64,000 bases of DNA from Capitella teleta (taxonomy: Eukaryota > Annelida > Polychaeta > Capitellidae), in NCBI GenBank assembly GCA_000328365.1, contig KB304272.1:140739-204738 (forward strand), in the 5' to 3' direction. Positions within the stretch are counted from its first letter, which is position 1. Each line of letters begins with the position of its first letter. The notes under the pieces were generated by a model, which was not told the DNA's origin, searched no databases, and was given only the letters and a program-made list of their open reading frames with translations. Below, one piece after another: positions 37,301 through 45,129 of this stretch. The translations under genes were made by a program, and so were the position numbers.

Positions 37301-40300
37301 AATGTCACCAACTAAAATTCGTTATTCACGATATATCAGATTTCCTTATCCACTAAGTATTGTACTACCAATACGCTATCACAATACATAGTGCCTCTTT
37401 AAAGTAATAGTATTTATTTAACTACACTTACAGTAGAATCAAGATATTTCACTTCCAATATCTCAAGATCAAGCAAAATTGTGAAATGACACATGGAATA
37501 AATTAGAGATCTTTGACTAATATTATGATGTTGCATCATTGCAGAAATGCGCCAGCCTCCATATTGGTCGCCCTACTCGAAACCTCGACTCTTTGTTCAT
37601 ACTGTGATCAGCAGCAAATATTTTGACCTTGCCATCGCAGGGGTCATTGGTCTCAATGTCATCACGATGGCATTGGAGTACTACATGATGCCACTGGTCA
37701 GTACTCGGTCACGGTGTCTTTTGTTGAGGTCTATTACATAATATATTCCCAACCCTACAGGAGTTGCAGTTTGCACTGAAGATTTTCAACTTCTTCTTCA
37801 CGTCTGTTTTCATCCTTGAGGCCGTGGTCAAGGTCGTTGCTTTAGGGAACATGCGCTACATGAAAGACCGGTAAATGAAGCGAAAAAGCAGAGTAGAATG
37901 GAGCTGAAGCACTGCCCTTACCCCAAACAATCGCTCGCTCCATTCATCACTTCCTTCGCTGATCTCAAATGGTCGAGAATTGGATCCGCCATTTTGTTTT
38001 GTCGGGCCTCTTTTTATTTGTTTACTTCCGCCGGCGCATGCTGCTTCTTACTTTGATATGAAGTTTACCGGATAATGATGACATCTCAGATCTGCAACCC
38101 CCCAACGAGTTTATAAAAAACTCAAATGCCAGCATGCCCTCCCATTTCCTCTCATCTCAAGAATTCTCCAGCTGTCATTACACTTGGCGGTTTTTTTACC
38201 TTTTCGCACTTCCAGGTGGAACCAACTCGACATGGCCATCGTTTTGTTGTCCATCGCGGGCATTATCCTGGAGGAGATGAAATCCGGGGTCATCCCCATC
38301 AACCCCACCATCATCAGGGTCATGCGGGTCCTCAGGATAGCCAGAGGTCGGTTACCTCCCCGCCCCCTCCTCCTCATTCTCAGATTACCTCCTCGTGTAG
38401 TGTTGAAGCTTCTGAAGATGGCGAAAGGCATCCGCGCCTTGCTCGACACCGTCGTGCAGGCCCTGCCACAAGTCGGCAATCTCGGTCTGCTATTCTTCCT
38501 CCTCTTTTTTATCTTCGCTGCGCTTGGCGTCGAGCTCTTCGGGCGGCTGGGTCAGACACGAACCCCTTCACACATCTTGCTTAACTGACGTCATTTTCGT
38601 TACAGAATGCACGGAGTTGACTCCGTGTGAAGGATTATCGAAGCATGCTCATTTCCAGGACTTTGGCATAGCTTTCCTGACGCTGTTCAGGGTTGCGACT
38701 GGTGACAACTGGAACGGCATCATGAAGGACACCCTGAGAGACAATTGCAACGCCGAGGACGACTGCAAGCGTAACTGCTGCGTGTCGCCCATCATAGCGC
38801 CTGTCTTCTTCGTCGTCTTCGTCCTCATGGCTCAGTTCGTCCTCGTAAATGTCGTCGTCGCTGTATTAATGAAGCATCTCGAGGTACAGAAAAGTGCATG
38901 TTCTGCATCAATCGATTTCACTAACAGTATGACATGAACTTTTGTGAATGTTGTCTGATATTTAAACCCATTTTTTAAAAAAACTATCCCCCACTGGATA
39001 TCGCGATATGATATAACGTGCCTATTTTTCTTCATTTCTCTCTTTCTCTCCTTCTCTCTTTTTTTTCTTCTCTCTCTTTTTCTTCTCTCTGTACTGACTG
39101 AACAAGAATTTTTAACGTTCCGTTGTCTTGTTTCTCATGTTGTTGCTTTTCCTCATGATACCCGCTTTGGATATCGGTTCATTTTGGGGCGTTAAGATTT
39201 CGCATCAATTCGAGGATTATAATAATTTTGACTTCTATATCGCGAACTCAAGGACGGTAAGGATCAGGAACGTGAGGAACTCGAGGACGAGGCGAAACTG
39301 CAGCGTCAACTTGAGGCTGATGATGCCGCTGACATGGATGCCTGGAACGTGGCCAACTTAGGCCTACGGGTTGGCATGGCAACGGTCTGCTTCTTGCTCT
39401 TCCCTTCTCTGCCCGCACCCCCTCGAAAACGGGACTAACCGACAAGACCACTTATCTTTTCTGCTTGCCATTCGTCACCTTCCACATACTAACCAAGGCA
39501 CAATTTCACCCTGCTTAAGTTCCTTTCAATGTCCGCCTCTTTTGTTTCCGCGATTTCACGTCAATATGAATAATGGCAATACCTGCCCATTGGCATTCAT
39601 CTGTTTGACGAAGTGCTACAAAGCTCTGTCAATATTTACCTTTGACTTAGCGCGTAGCATGCTGATGCTCCACCGGCTGTGGTCCTTTGTGTGAATTGCA
39701 CCTTCAAAAATTCTAAAAGCACATTTTTACCTCCATCTTTTACCATTTTTTATCAGAATCGGCAAATAACTTGCATTTGATCGATTCTTCACAATCTTTT
39801 TTTTTTTTTTCCTTTCCTCTGCACAACACACTTCCAGACAACACAGATGGATTGTTTTTTGGCTGGTTTTTTATATATATCATTGGTGTAGTTCGTGATT
39901 ATGTAAATATATTGTACTACGATGGAGTTATTGTACCATATAGTATTGATTACAGTCATAATGGTTCCACTGTACCTCGTGATCACTGTTATCATAACGC
40001 ATTGTTTATTTCGTCTGCAGGAATCGCACAAACAAATGGATGAAGACGCTGAAATCGAAGCGGAACTTCAACGCCAAGAGGAGCTGGAAGACGCGAGGAA
40101 CAACATGGAACTGCCGTTGTCCAAGGACAAAGAATTGGTTGGTCTTCCCCACACTTTCACTTTCGGTTTTAACCCATTGCAAATGGCGTTCACAGCAGTT
40201 CCGGATGGCCGATAAAGAAAGCAGTCTCCGTGAGCGGAAAAAAGTGTTGCACAACCACCGCTTGCATCCTCACAAACCAATCACAAAACAGACATCTTTA

Positions 40301-42053
40301 CCTACTAACTTCACATTCAATGTCCGACCTCCCAGTCCCGATATCCTCCACTCACGACAACACGACGAAGACTTCCATTCTTCAGGTATACCATATAAGG
40401 ACACACCACCAAAATCGCCATGACAGGTCCTTATAGAGCATGGCTGTACAATGTATACATTCGTTTTGACACAATATCCCGATCTTTACATTGCACTTAG
40501 AGAGAGAAAACTTTGTTTCACATTTCTTTGGATTTTTGTACATTTTTAGCTTGGCAAAACAAACAGCCAATAATTAGATGAACTTTCCCTACACAGCACT
40601 GATTTTTAGCTGCTTTCTGGATTTTGGTTTTGGTTTTTTTTTTTTTTTTTTTTTTTTTTCTTTTTTTTTTCGAATAACGGCGCTCTTGTTGTGTGTGTGG
40701 ACGATGAACTAACGGGCGTGCGTTTCACTTTTCACAGGATATCGCAAATTTAAACTTCCGCTCATTCGGCTAGGTCAGTCTGACAGCCTCCTCCTCTTTG
40801 TCTCGTGTGTTTGTTTGTTTTTGTTTTTGTTGTTGTTTTTTTTTTTTTTTCTTGAGCCTCCCAGCTCTTCCCAGTCCACCCCCCCCCCCTCCCTTGTTTA
40901 TCCTGAATATCGTGCGTGCATGTGTGTTGAGATGATCCCCTTAGTGTCCAGTGCATCTTAATCGAGACCTTCAACTCACCTTCTCTTCCTTCCAGATCCT
41001 CGCCTGTCTCCATCTGTGATCGAGGTGAACATCCCTTCTGACGAGGAAGACGACCATTCCGATAATGTCGCCCTTGCCCTTCCTCCCCTAGCCAGCTGTG
41101 GGAGTGGAGGGTCGATGCCTGATGTGAAGAGGCCGCCTACCCTCTCCACCAGCTTCTCACTGCGTAACCAACTGCTCAGGCAGAACGCAATCAGCGCGTG
41201 TAGCACCCCCAGTGAAGCCCCCTCCCCCGACGAATCATGTGACTCCGGGTCTCTGCTCAACCCTAACTGGAACCAGCCTCCTCAACTGCGCGCCAGTGCT
41301 CCGGACGTCAACGAGGACAGAAAGCCGGAGTTCCCGAGGGCGTTGGACCCTCAGCCGGCGTACACGCGGCATCAGTCGCAGCCATCGGTGTTCAGAAATG
41401 GCAAGCAGGCTCCCGGCCAACCGGACGAGAGCCTCAGCAAACCTAAATCGCAAACGGCGCCGGACATCAACATGTTTGATCCATTCCCTCGCGGCTCGTG
41501 CAGTGACAGTTTAGACGGTGAGGGCGTGCCGATGCAGCCCCTAGGAGGCTCCTCCCAGGTGCCCTCCGTCGACCTGCAGGACGAGAATGACATCCTCAAC
41601 GCCAACACGCTCTTCTTGCCCCACGAGGACGGTCCCCCTGAGGACTACGAGGTCGCAGCAGAGAACCTGCCTCAGTGCCTCAACTCAGAGGGCGAATGTG
41701 ATGATGATGATGACGTCTTTGTGTGTGAGGTGCTAGACAACGACGTCGATGAAATTGCGTCGACTGGGAGTAGTCCTCCTGCAGAGTGCGTCAAGAGGAC
41801 CTGTCCATCGGATGAACTGGTGATCCCACCGCCTCCCTGCAACGAGCGCAGGCACTCCACTCCGTTCGCAAAGCGACCTCGCTTGCTCATCGACTTGCAA
41901 ACCAGGTCGTCGAGTCTGGAGAGCCCTCTCCTCCAGCGACGGAGTGACGGCGTGTCGCTCGACGAGAACAGCGAGGAGGACGCTGAGAGCGGAGAGGACG
42001 GCTCAGTTGTGAACTGCGCCAGGACTGAACGTCAGGATAACGGCACTGTATGA
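5106..42053 (+). CDS. CACNA1G: T-type (Cav3) voltage-gated calcium channel alpha-1 subunit, whole gene
   Basis: Pore-forming subunit of a low-voltage-activated calcium channel in the plasma membrane, single-gene relative of vertebrate CACNA1G/H/I. I joined 32 coding positions (7389 nt, about 2462 residues, near the usual family length) and every splice phase closes. Four domains of six segments are visible. The P-loop filter residues are E (about residue 363, exon 6A), E (950), D (1652) and D (1949), the EEDD signature of Cav3 that separates it from EEEE channels. S4 repeats such as [15 protein letters not shown] and the [20 protein letters not shown] gating-brake helix in the I-II linker agree with Cav3. 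There is no IQ motif, as expected. Two positions (6 and 30) are duplicated as alternative exons, and exon 24 has two usable donors. Apart from the introns described separately, the introns of more than 300 bp hold only simple repeats and chance ORFs. Confidence is high for identity and for most exon edges. Confidence 0.97.
8999..9023 (+). repeat. (GGA)n simple repeat in intron 1
   Basis: About eight GGA triplets in a row, with a further purine-rich flank. It creates long spurious ORFs on both strands. Confidence 0.9.
13286..13337. other. Assembly gap of 52 N
   Basis: A run of N inside intron 1. Its true size is unknown. No coding exon is missing from the reading frame around it. Confidence 0.99.
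13437..13472 (+). repeat. Three AGGTCA direct repeats, 15-bp period
   Basis: AGGTCA occurs at 13437, 13452 and 13467 within a near-perfect 15-bp tandem unit in intron 1. AGGTCA is the nuclear-receptor half-site, but the 9-bp spacing is not one of the classical DR1-DR5 arrangements, so function is uncertain. Confidence 0.6.
14861..15106 (+). CDS. CACNA1G: Cav3 exon 2: domain I S1-S3
   Basis: Encodes [20 protein letters not shown] (S1), an extracellular loop with cysteines, [20 protein letters not shown] (S2) and [11 protein letters not shown] (S3). It begins with the G that completes the proline codon split by the U12 intron and ends with GG before GTGAGT. Confidence 0.95.
17276..17373 (+). 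CDS. CACNA1G: Cav3 exon 3: domain I S3-S4
   Basis: After TTGCAG, encodes [20 protein letters not shown] and [12 protein letters not shown], the domain I voltage sensor with regularly spaced arginines. Ends in phase 1 before GTAAGT. Confidence 0.95.
18831..18999 (+). CDS. CACNA1G: Cav3 exon 4: domain I S4-S5 linker and S5
   Basis: Encodes [20 protein letters not shown] and the S5 helix, ending [20 protein letters not shown]. The NIT sequon lies in the extracellular turret. Ends in phase 2 before GTAAGC. Confidence 0.95.
20470..20752 (+). CDS. CACNA1G: Cav3 exon 5: domain I extracellular turret and pore helix start
   Basis: Encodes the long S5-P loop with six cysteines and several N-glycosylation sequons, then [20 protein letters not shown] and a final Q. 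Phase 0 end before GTGTGT. The exon that follows carries the selectivity filter and exists in two versions. Confidence 0.95.
21001..21616 (+). promoter_or_regulatory. Pyrimidine-rich intronic tracts upstream of exon 6A
   Basis: Long C/T runs rich in CTTCTC, CTCTTTCTTTTCTTC and CTCCT lie at about 21238-21330 and 21547-21616. The second ends in a strong acceptor look-alike (CCTCCTTTCAG) 82 bases before exon 6A; using it would shift the frame. Such tracts are typical binding sites of PTB-class splicing repressors, which fits the paired exons beside them. The role is inferred. Confidence 0.45.
21699..21791 (+). CDS. CACNA1G: Cav3 exon 6A: domain I selectivity filter, glutamate version
   Basis: 93 bp, 31 codons, phase 0 at both ends, flanked by TTTCGCAG and GTGAGTAAG. 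Encodes [20 protein letters not shown], then the start of S6 ([11 protein letters not shown]). The E in LEGW is the domain I calcium-coordinating glutamate of the EEDD filter, and the D four residues later is also conserved in vertebrate Cav3 ([20 protein letters not shown]). It is followed by an alternative copy 73 bp downstream. This is the expected functional Cav3 version. Confidence 0.95.
21865..21957 (+). CDS. CACNA1G: Cav3 exon 6B: domain I selectivity filter, alanine version (alternative exon)
   Basis: 93 bp, 31 codons, phase 0 at both ends, with a good acceptor (CCCGTTCAACAG) and donor (GTGAGTTCG). Encodes [20 protein letters not shown], then the same S6 start as 6A. It differs from 6A at 20 bases; 13 codons change silently and only three change residue: filter E to A, D to N four residues later, and N to F four residues after that. 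The excess of silent change shows the copy has been kept as protein, not decayed. Either exon fits exons 5 and 7. Including both would keep frame but duplicate the pore loop, so mutually exclusive use is inferred, not seen. Confidence 0.88.
23366..24224 (+). CDS. CACNA1G: Cav3 exon 7: domain I S6 and I-II linker with gating brake
   Basis: Begins [20 protein letters not shown], the end of IS6. Then come [20 protein letters not shown] and [14 protein letters not shown], the helix-loop-helix gating brake typical of Cav3. A basic stretch and a long Ser/Pro/His-rich disordered region follow. Ends in phase 1 before GTGAGT. Minus-strand ORFs across this exon are shadows. Confidence 0.95.
24562..24759 (+). 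CDS. CACNA1G: Cav3 exon 8: I-II linker, acidic end
   Basis: After TTTGCAG, encodes an Ala-rich piece, then [20 protein letters not shown] and [11 protein letters not shown]. The acidic serine cluster looks like a CK2-type phosphorylation region (inference). Phase 1 end before GTGAGT. Confidence 0.88.
25672..25793 (+). CDS. CACNA1G: Cav3 exon 9: domain II S1
   Basis: Encodes [20 protein letters not shown] and [12 protein letters not shown], matching vertebrate Cav3 IIS1. Phase 1 in, phase 0 out, donor GTAAGA. Confidence 0.95.
26487..26550 (+). repeat. 32-bp tandem duplication across the exon 10 acceptor
   Basis: Two 32-bp copies (26487-26518 and 26519-26550) differ at two bases. Each carries a pyrimidine tract, CAG acceptor and CTGACC. 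The second acceptor (exon start 26546) keeps the frame. The first would add 32 bases and reach a stop at once. Confidence 0.9.
26546..26697 (+). CDS. CACNA1G: Cav3 exon 10: domain II S2-S3
   Basis: Encodes [20 protein letters not shown] and [18 protein letters not shown]. The start is set by phase and by similarity: [12 protein letters not shown] aligns with vertebrate ELTNALEISN. Ends in phase 2 before GTGCGT. Confidence 0.92.
27267..27452 (+). CDS. CACNA1G: Cav3 exon 11: domain II S3-S5
   Basis: Encodes [20 protein letters not shown] (S4) and [20 protein letters not shown] (S5). The match to vertebrate Cav3 is close. Phase 2 at both ends. Confidence 0.95.
28342..28492 (+). CDS. CACNA1G: Cav3 exon 12: domain II turret with five cysteines
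   Basis: Encodes [36 protein letters not shown] and [14 protein letters not shown]. The turret is longer than in vertebrates and has five cysteines, like the cysteine-rich exon 12a of molluscan Cav3, where the alternative exon 12b changes sodium permeability. I searched the flanking introns by eye and saw no second version. Confidence 0.93.
29347..29502 (+). CDS. CACNA1G: Cav3 exon 13: domain II filter and S6
   Basis: Encodes [20 protein letters not shown], with the second filter glutamate, then [20 protein letters not shown] and LVEGFSTE (S6). Phase 0 at both ends. Confidence 0.96.
29791..29889 (+). CDS. CACNA1G: Cav3 exon 14: start of II-III linker
   Basis: Encodes [20 protein letters not shown] and a basic tail. 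The donor GAG|GTTGGT is weak; I chose it because it is the phase-0 site that joins exon 15. An open frame continues beyond it, so a longer form is possible. Confidence 0.7.
30942..31134 (+). CDS. CACNA1G: Cav3 exon 15: II-III linker, charged coiled-coil-like
   Basis: After TTCTCTTCCAG, encodes [20 protein letters not shown] and more Lys/Glu-rich sequence that looks helical, ending NIKNNQEK. Phase 0 in, phase 1 out. Not conserved with vertebrates. Confidence 0.85.
33410..33953 (+). CDS. CACNA1G: Cav3 exon 16: II-III linker
   Basis: Encodes [17 protein letters not shown], then [17 protein letters not shown], which matches the vertebrate PPLIIHTAATPMSLP segment, then Ser/Arg-rich sequence. An internal 57-bp stretch (33664-33720) begins GTATGT, ends CAACAG and is open in frame, so it may be a removable exitron of 19 residues. 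The end donor GTTGGT is weak but phase-compatible. Confidence 0.88.
34005..34220 (+). CDS. CACNA1G: Cav3 exon 17: II-III linker, repeated LSxQNS motifs
   Basis: Phase 2 in and out. Encodes [20 protein letters not shown], then four copies of a short motif: [27 protein letters not shown] and LSRQNSIN. The fifth copy is in exon 18. The motif has serines at fixed spacing, and the LSRQNS copies resemble basophilic-kinase or 14-3-3 sites (inference). Confidence 0.88.
34303..34453 (+). CDS. CACNA1G: Cav3 exon 18: II-III linker
   Basis: Begins by completing S, then [20 protein letters not shown] (fifth LSxQNS motif), followed by an acidic tail ending DGVDEA. Phase 0 end before GTAAGT. The open frame continues into the intron. 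Confidence 0.88.
34987..35075 (+). CDS. CACNA1G: Cav3 exon 19: end of II-III linker
   Basis: Encodes [20 protein letters not shown] and [10 protein letters not shown], aligning with vertebrate WSAYIFPPQS just before IIIS1. Phase 2 end before GTAAGT. The 48-bp intron that follows is among the shortest here. Confidence 0.92.
35124..35501 (+). CDS. CACNA1G: Cav3 exon 20: domain III S1-S4
   Basis: Encodes [20 protein letters not shown] (S1), [20 protein letters not shown] (S2), [20 protein letters not shown] (S3) and [18 protein letters not shown] (S4). Minus-strand ORFs here are shadows. Confidence 0.96.
35556..35682 (+). CDS. CACNA1G: Cav3 exon 21: domain III S4-S5 and S5
   Basis: Encodes [20 protein letters not shown] and [20 protein letters not shown], near-identical to vertebrate Cav3. 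Phase 0 end. The next intron is only 45 bp (35683-35727). Confidence 0.96.
35728..35859 (+). CDS. CACNA1G: Cav3 exon 22: domain III turret
   Basis: Encodes [20 protein letters not shown] and [20 protein letters not shown], with NVT and NKT sequons and paired cysteines as in vertebrates. Phase 0 both ends; 45-bp and 52-bp introns on the two sides. Confidence 0.96.
35912..36001 (+). CDS. CACNA1G: Cav3 exon 23: domain III filter
   Basis: Encodes [20 protein letters not shown] and [10 protein letters not shown]. The D in KDGW is the third filter residue. Vertebrates have WVDIMYDG; here the D four residues after the filter is S, so the outer acidic ring is already thinner in domain III. Confidence 0.96.
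36061..36253 (+). CDS. CACNA1G: Cav3 exon 24: domain III S6 and III-IV linker (short form; long form to 36349)
   Basis: Encodes [20 protein letters not shown] (S6), [20 protein letters not shown] and a basic KKLEKKRR stretch. Two donors share phase 1: GTAATG at 36254 and GTTCGT at 36350. The second adds 32 residues ([20 protein letters not shown] and beyond). Vertebrate and molluscan Cav3 also vary this linker by splicing. Which donor dominates cannot be told. Confidence 0.85.
37545..37696 (+). CDS. CACNA1G: Cav3 exon 25: domain IV S1
   Basis: Encodes [20 protein letters not shown] and [20 protein letters not shown]. Phase 1 in, phase 0 out; followed by a 64-bp intron. Confidence 0.95.
37761..37870 (+). 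CDS. CACNA1G: Cav3 exon 26: domain IV S2
   Basis: Encodes [20 protein letters not shown] and [17 protein letters not shown]. Phase 2 end before GTAAAT. Confidence 0.94.
38216..38346 (+). CDS. CACNA1G: Cav3 exon 27: domain IV S3-S4
   Basis: Encodes [20 protein letters not shown] and [16 protein letters not shown] (S4). Ends in phase 1; the open frame runs on through the 54-bp intron, but joining to exon 28 restores [11 protein letters not shown] exactly. Confidence 0.95.
38401..38550 (+). CDS. CACNA1G: Cav3 exon 28: domain IV S4-S5 and S5
   Basis: Encodes [40 protein letters not shown] and [10 protein letters not shown]. Followed by a 55-bp intron. Phase 1 at both ends. Confidence 0.95.
38606..38883 (+). 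CDS. CACNA1G: Cav3 exon 29: domain IV turret, filter and S6
   Basis: Encodes [39 protein letters not shown] (fourth filter residue D in GDNW), a four-cysteine loop ([15 protein letters not shown]) and the S6 helix [20 protein letters not shown], ending HLE. Vertebrates have two cysteines in that loop. Phase 0 end before GTACAG, then two alternative exons. Confidence 0.96.
39253..39369 (+). CDS. CACNA1G: Cav3 exon 30A: proximal C-terminal helix, version A (alternative exon)
   Basis: 117 bp, 39 codons, phase 0 at both ends. Encodes [20 protein letters not shown], then [19 protein letters not shown]. It aligns without gaps to exon 30B (same length), with 12 identical positions including EAxLQRQ. 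The acceptor (GAACTCAAG) has a weak pyrimidine tract and an A at -3, and the donor is GTTGGC, so use is probably regulated. An in-frame stop lies a few codons upstream, which fixes the start. Confidence 0.75.
40021..40137 (+). CDS. CACNA1G: Cav3 exon 30B: proximal C-terminal helix, version B (alternative exon)
   Basis: 117 bp, 39 codons, phase 0 at both ends, with acceptor TCGTCTGCAG and donor GTTGGT. Encodes [20 protein letters not shown], then [19 protein letters not shown]. It resembles the vertebrate sequence after IVS6 (ESNKEAKEEAELEAELELE), so it is the canonical version. Either 30A or 30B joins exons 29 and 31 in frame. Confidence 0.88.
40196..40385 (+). CDS. CACNA1G: Cav3 exon 31: C-terminal tail
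   Basis: After a 58-bp intron, encodes [20 protein letters not shown] and then [20 protein letters not shown]. Phase 0 in, phase 1 out (GTATAC), which matches the phase needed by exon 32. Read-through of the 58-bp intron instead gives a stop soon after. Confidence 0.85.
40996..42053 (+). CDS. CACNA1G: Cav3 exon 32: distal C-terminus and stop
   Basis: Begins [30 protein letters not shown] matches vertebrate SPPSITIDPP. About 350 residues of disordered Ser/Pro/Asp/Glu-rich sequence follow, with one [20 protein letters not shown] stretch. Ends with TGA at 42051-42053. Minus-strand ORFs are shadows. Confidence 0.93.
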
Positions 42054-43400
42054 CCTCTTGTCAAGCTTAGGGAATTTCTGGGTCATATCCTCATATCTAG
42101 GGCAGCGGTTGAGTGCACTTCTCACCGGCGAGAAATATTCTTGACTGAATGATATCCTGTTTCTCTGGTTGTGATAGCATAACCTGACACCCCTCGTGGG
42201 TCATCCCACCTGGGCAGACGGACAGAGGAAAAGTGGGTCAATTCTCCGAACGATGCTGTGATAAGAACGATGTTTACATCCTATCTTTACGACGAGAAAT
42301 TGTGTCAGCAACCCCGTGATGCATTGCTCAGTTGATCCGATTTCGAATAATTCCACCCCTTTCCCAACCCACCCCCACCCCTTCGTACTTCTTCTTATGT
42401 TCTTTTTCTTTAATTCTGATGCTTCACTTTTACGGGTGTGTCACGTGGCCAATTTTTTTTTTTCATTCTGGCGTTTGCAATCAAAATGGCGCCTGAGCAT
42501 TGCATGTGCTTATTTCTTGAGAAGATTCATTCCTGTTAATGCCACACTGTCGAGCTCACCTTACATAGCAGAGAAGCAACCAAAGTTAAAGTTTAATTGA
42601 TTTTCTTTTTTGGGATAGTTAGCATAAATTGTGATGATGACGATGATGATGATGATGATGACTATAATATATGAGCATTATTCATGAAATGAGTTTGAAC
42701 CCCTCAGAAAAAAAAAAGAAAAAAAAAATACTAAAAATACATCAGCGTGAGTGAGTCTCTATTTTTATATGCACAAAAAATTGCACACAGTTATTCATTA
42801 TTCTCTCATGGTTGGCATGACAACGTAGATTCTATGCACCTTTGACCTTTGACCTTTAGATCGTCATTCTTAAATCATATGGATGAATGTTGATAATGTA
42901 TGAGTGTGATTGGACCAAACATTCTCTATTCCTCCAAGCAATATTCTAGAAATCCTGTTTTTCCCCCTTTTTATCTTCTTTCTTTCTGATGTTCTTCGCC
43001 GACCAACGGTCTTTCATTATTTGCTATTTTGTGATTTGAAATTTTGAATTTTTTTTTATTTTTTTTCCTCTCAGCTGCAGAATCCGCTTGAAAATTTTCT
43101 GTTGATCATAACGCACTTCTTTGTTCATAACGCACCTCTTGGATTCCTCTCTTCGTCCTTGTATTATCGTCCGTATTTTGGCTTTTTGAGCAGAATGAAT
43201 TTTGTGCTAGTTAGGCTCCATTATCGATTCATTTCTCCTGCACTCACTATTGTTGATGCTGATCATGTTGATTACGGTGTTGAAGAGATGTTTTTTGCTC
43301 GGAGGGCTCCAGAAGACAAACAAACAGAAATTATCAGCAATTCCTCTGATTTTTATAGAAATAAAAGCAAATCACACTATTTAGTATTTCACTCTTTTTG
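42054..43400 (+). other. Probable 3' UTR of the Cav3 gene
   Basis: AT-rich sequence with (GAT)n at about 42640 and A runs, no coding signal. AATAAA at 43360-43365 is the most plausible poly(A) signal seen, but others may be used. The short ORFs here are not supported. Confidence 0.4.
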
Positions 43401-44120
43401 ACTTTTTAATCAATCTTTATTTAGTAATCATTTGCAACGTTTTTACAGGTTAATTCAAAAGTTTATTTACAAGTGATGGGGGATTTTTAAACTTTTCGCG
43501 AAGTGTTACAGAAAGACTCATTCCTCTAAAACTGCGCTACATAATCCAATATAATTATCATTAACTATTTCACAGTTGCAGTAAAATTTAGTTTTCTTCT
43601 CCAAATAATTTTGAAAATTATGATGCTGCGTTCTCCAGTCACCTTTTTTTACCTATTAGTTTAAACAAATGTTGGGGTTAGCTGGCATAAAATATCCATA
43701 ACATTTTTAAATAGTAATTGATATTATTAAGCGTTAATTTAATTAGCGTTAATTGAGGAATGATTGCTTAAAACTTCGTTTACGATAACAACGCATAATC
43801 GCCGAAGGGGTAATTAGTGCGAGTTCGCAATTTGCCCTCAATCATGTTTAATCATGTTTAATCATGTTTGAATGCAGTTTAATGACGTCCAATTCGGTTC
43901 AATTAATTATCAGTATTCATCAAAACTGTATACGGGGATGAATGTATATGTAATATGTATGGGTGTGAGTTAGAATGATATGCTAAGTAATTACTCAGTT
44001 ATTACAATCCATCGAAAAACGTGAGAAACAGCAACAGCAGCAATTATTGCGATAACACGCATGACATATAATCGCTAATGGGATAGATGTACTAGTACGC
44101 AATTTAACGTCCACGCCAAA
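43400..44120. other. Non-coding AT-rich spacer
   Basis: No ORF, RNA gene or repeat family recognised, apart from a three-copy TTTAATCATG-like run near 43845-43868. Confidence 0.5.
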
Positions 44121-44288
44121 AGCAGACCAAATACGTTATGATTAAGCAGACCAAATACGTTATGATTAAGCAGACCAAATACGTTATGATTAAGCAGACC
44201 AAATACGTTATGATTAAGCAGACCAAATACGTTATGATTAAGCAGACCAAATACGTTATGATTAAGCAGACCAAATACGTTATGATTT
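44121..44288 (+). repeat. 24-bp tandem array, seven copies
   Basis: Unit AGCAGACCAAATACGTTATG plus ATTA, repeated seven times with almost no divergence. Recent minisatellite expansion. Confidence 0.95.
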
Positions 44289-45129
44289 AGGAATATTCAC
44301 GTTGGTGATTTCAGCCTTGAATGCGTTCAAAAACCTTCGCCATCCCTACCGACAGCTGGGAGCTTCATGACAGAGGGAAGTGGAAGTTTGCGCCCCACAC
44401 AGGCAAAAAAAAAAACTGTAAAGCTAAAAGATTAAATCTCTGAGAGAAAAGACGCCGGAACAGACACCTTTGTCCCACCAGAAACACAACTGTTTCACAC
44501 GGCTTAACAGTCCATGCATAAATCTTTTAATCCTCGCACCTATATTCTAATACCTTCTGTTTTTATCCACCGCCAAATTTATTCATCATTTTCTCATCTT
44601 TCATACCAATCACAGTTCATACCATGCACCTCGTTTCCTACGCACTTAGCCAATGTCTGTACAGACGGTTGCCACCAATCAATCATCAATACGGAACCTA
44701 TACACCCACGACCCCAAATCGGTGAATTGTTTGAAGTTATTGAAGTTACCAACTACAGCAGCGATGTCCCCACAGGCTGCTGAGGTTGGGAAGCAAAATA
44801 TAAAGCAGAAGCTAATCTGCAGATAGTCATTTGACTGGCATCAAAGAAGCTATAATGCATGTGCCAAAGGTGCCTGGCTTGTATTGAGGCAATGAGAGGC
44901 CACATTCATTTTCGATGATAATTTTCAGGCATTTTTTTTTTTTTTTTTTTTCAATCAAATAATCATTCCATCTAAAGTGGGATTTTGCGTTTCCCTACTT
45001 CGTATTCAACATCCGTGACTTCCCGAAACTCCAACCTCCGAATAATCAATCAATCAATCATGGATGGATACCCAACACACCTACTAATCACATATCCACT
45101 TTCAATTTAGTTTGCATTACTCTATAAGC
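44289..45129. other. Non-coding spacer
   Basis: Holds A and T runs and an 89-codon ORF (44514-44783, +) of unknown nature without family resemblance. Nothing else seen. Confidence 0.4.

Noticed and set aside
40138-40215. Reading through to the stop at 40213-40215 as the channel C-terminus
   Set aside because: A 58-bp intron joins exon 30B to exon 31 and then to a long conserved-type tail; phases close only that way.
44121-44288. CRISPR-like array
   Set aside because: The 24-bp units are directly adjacent with no spacers, in animal DNA: a minisatellite.
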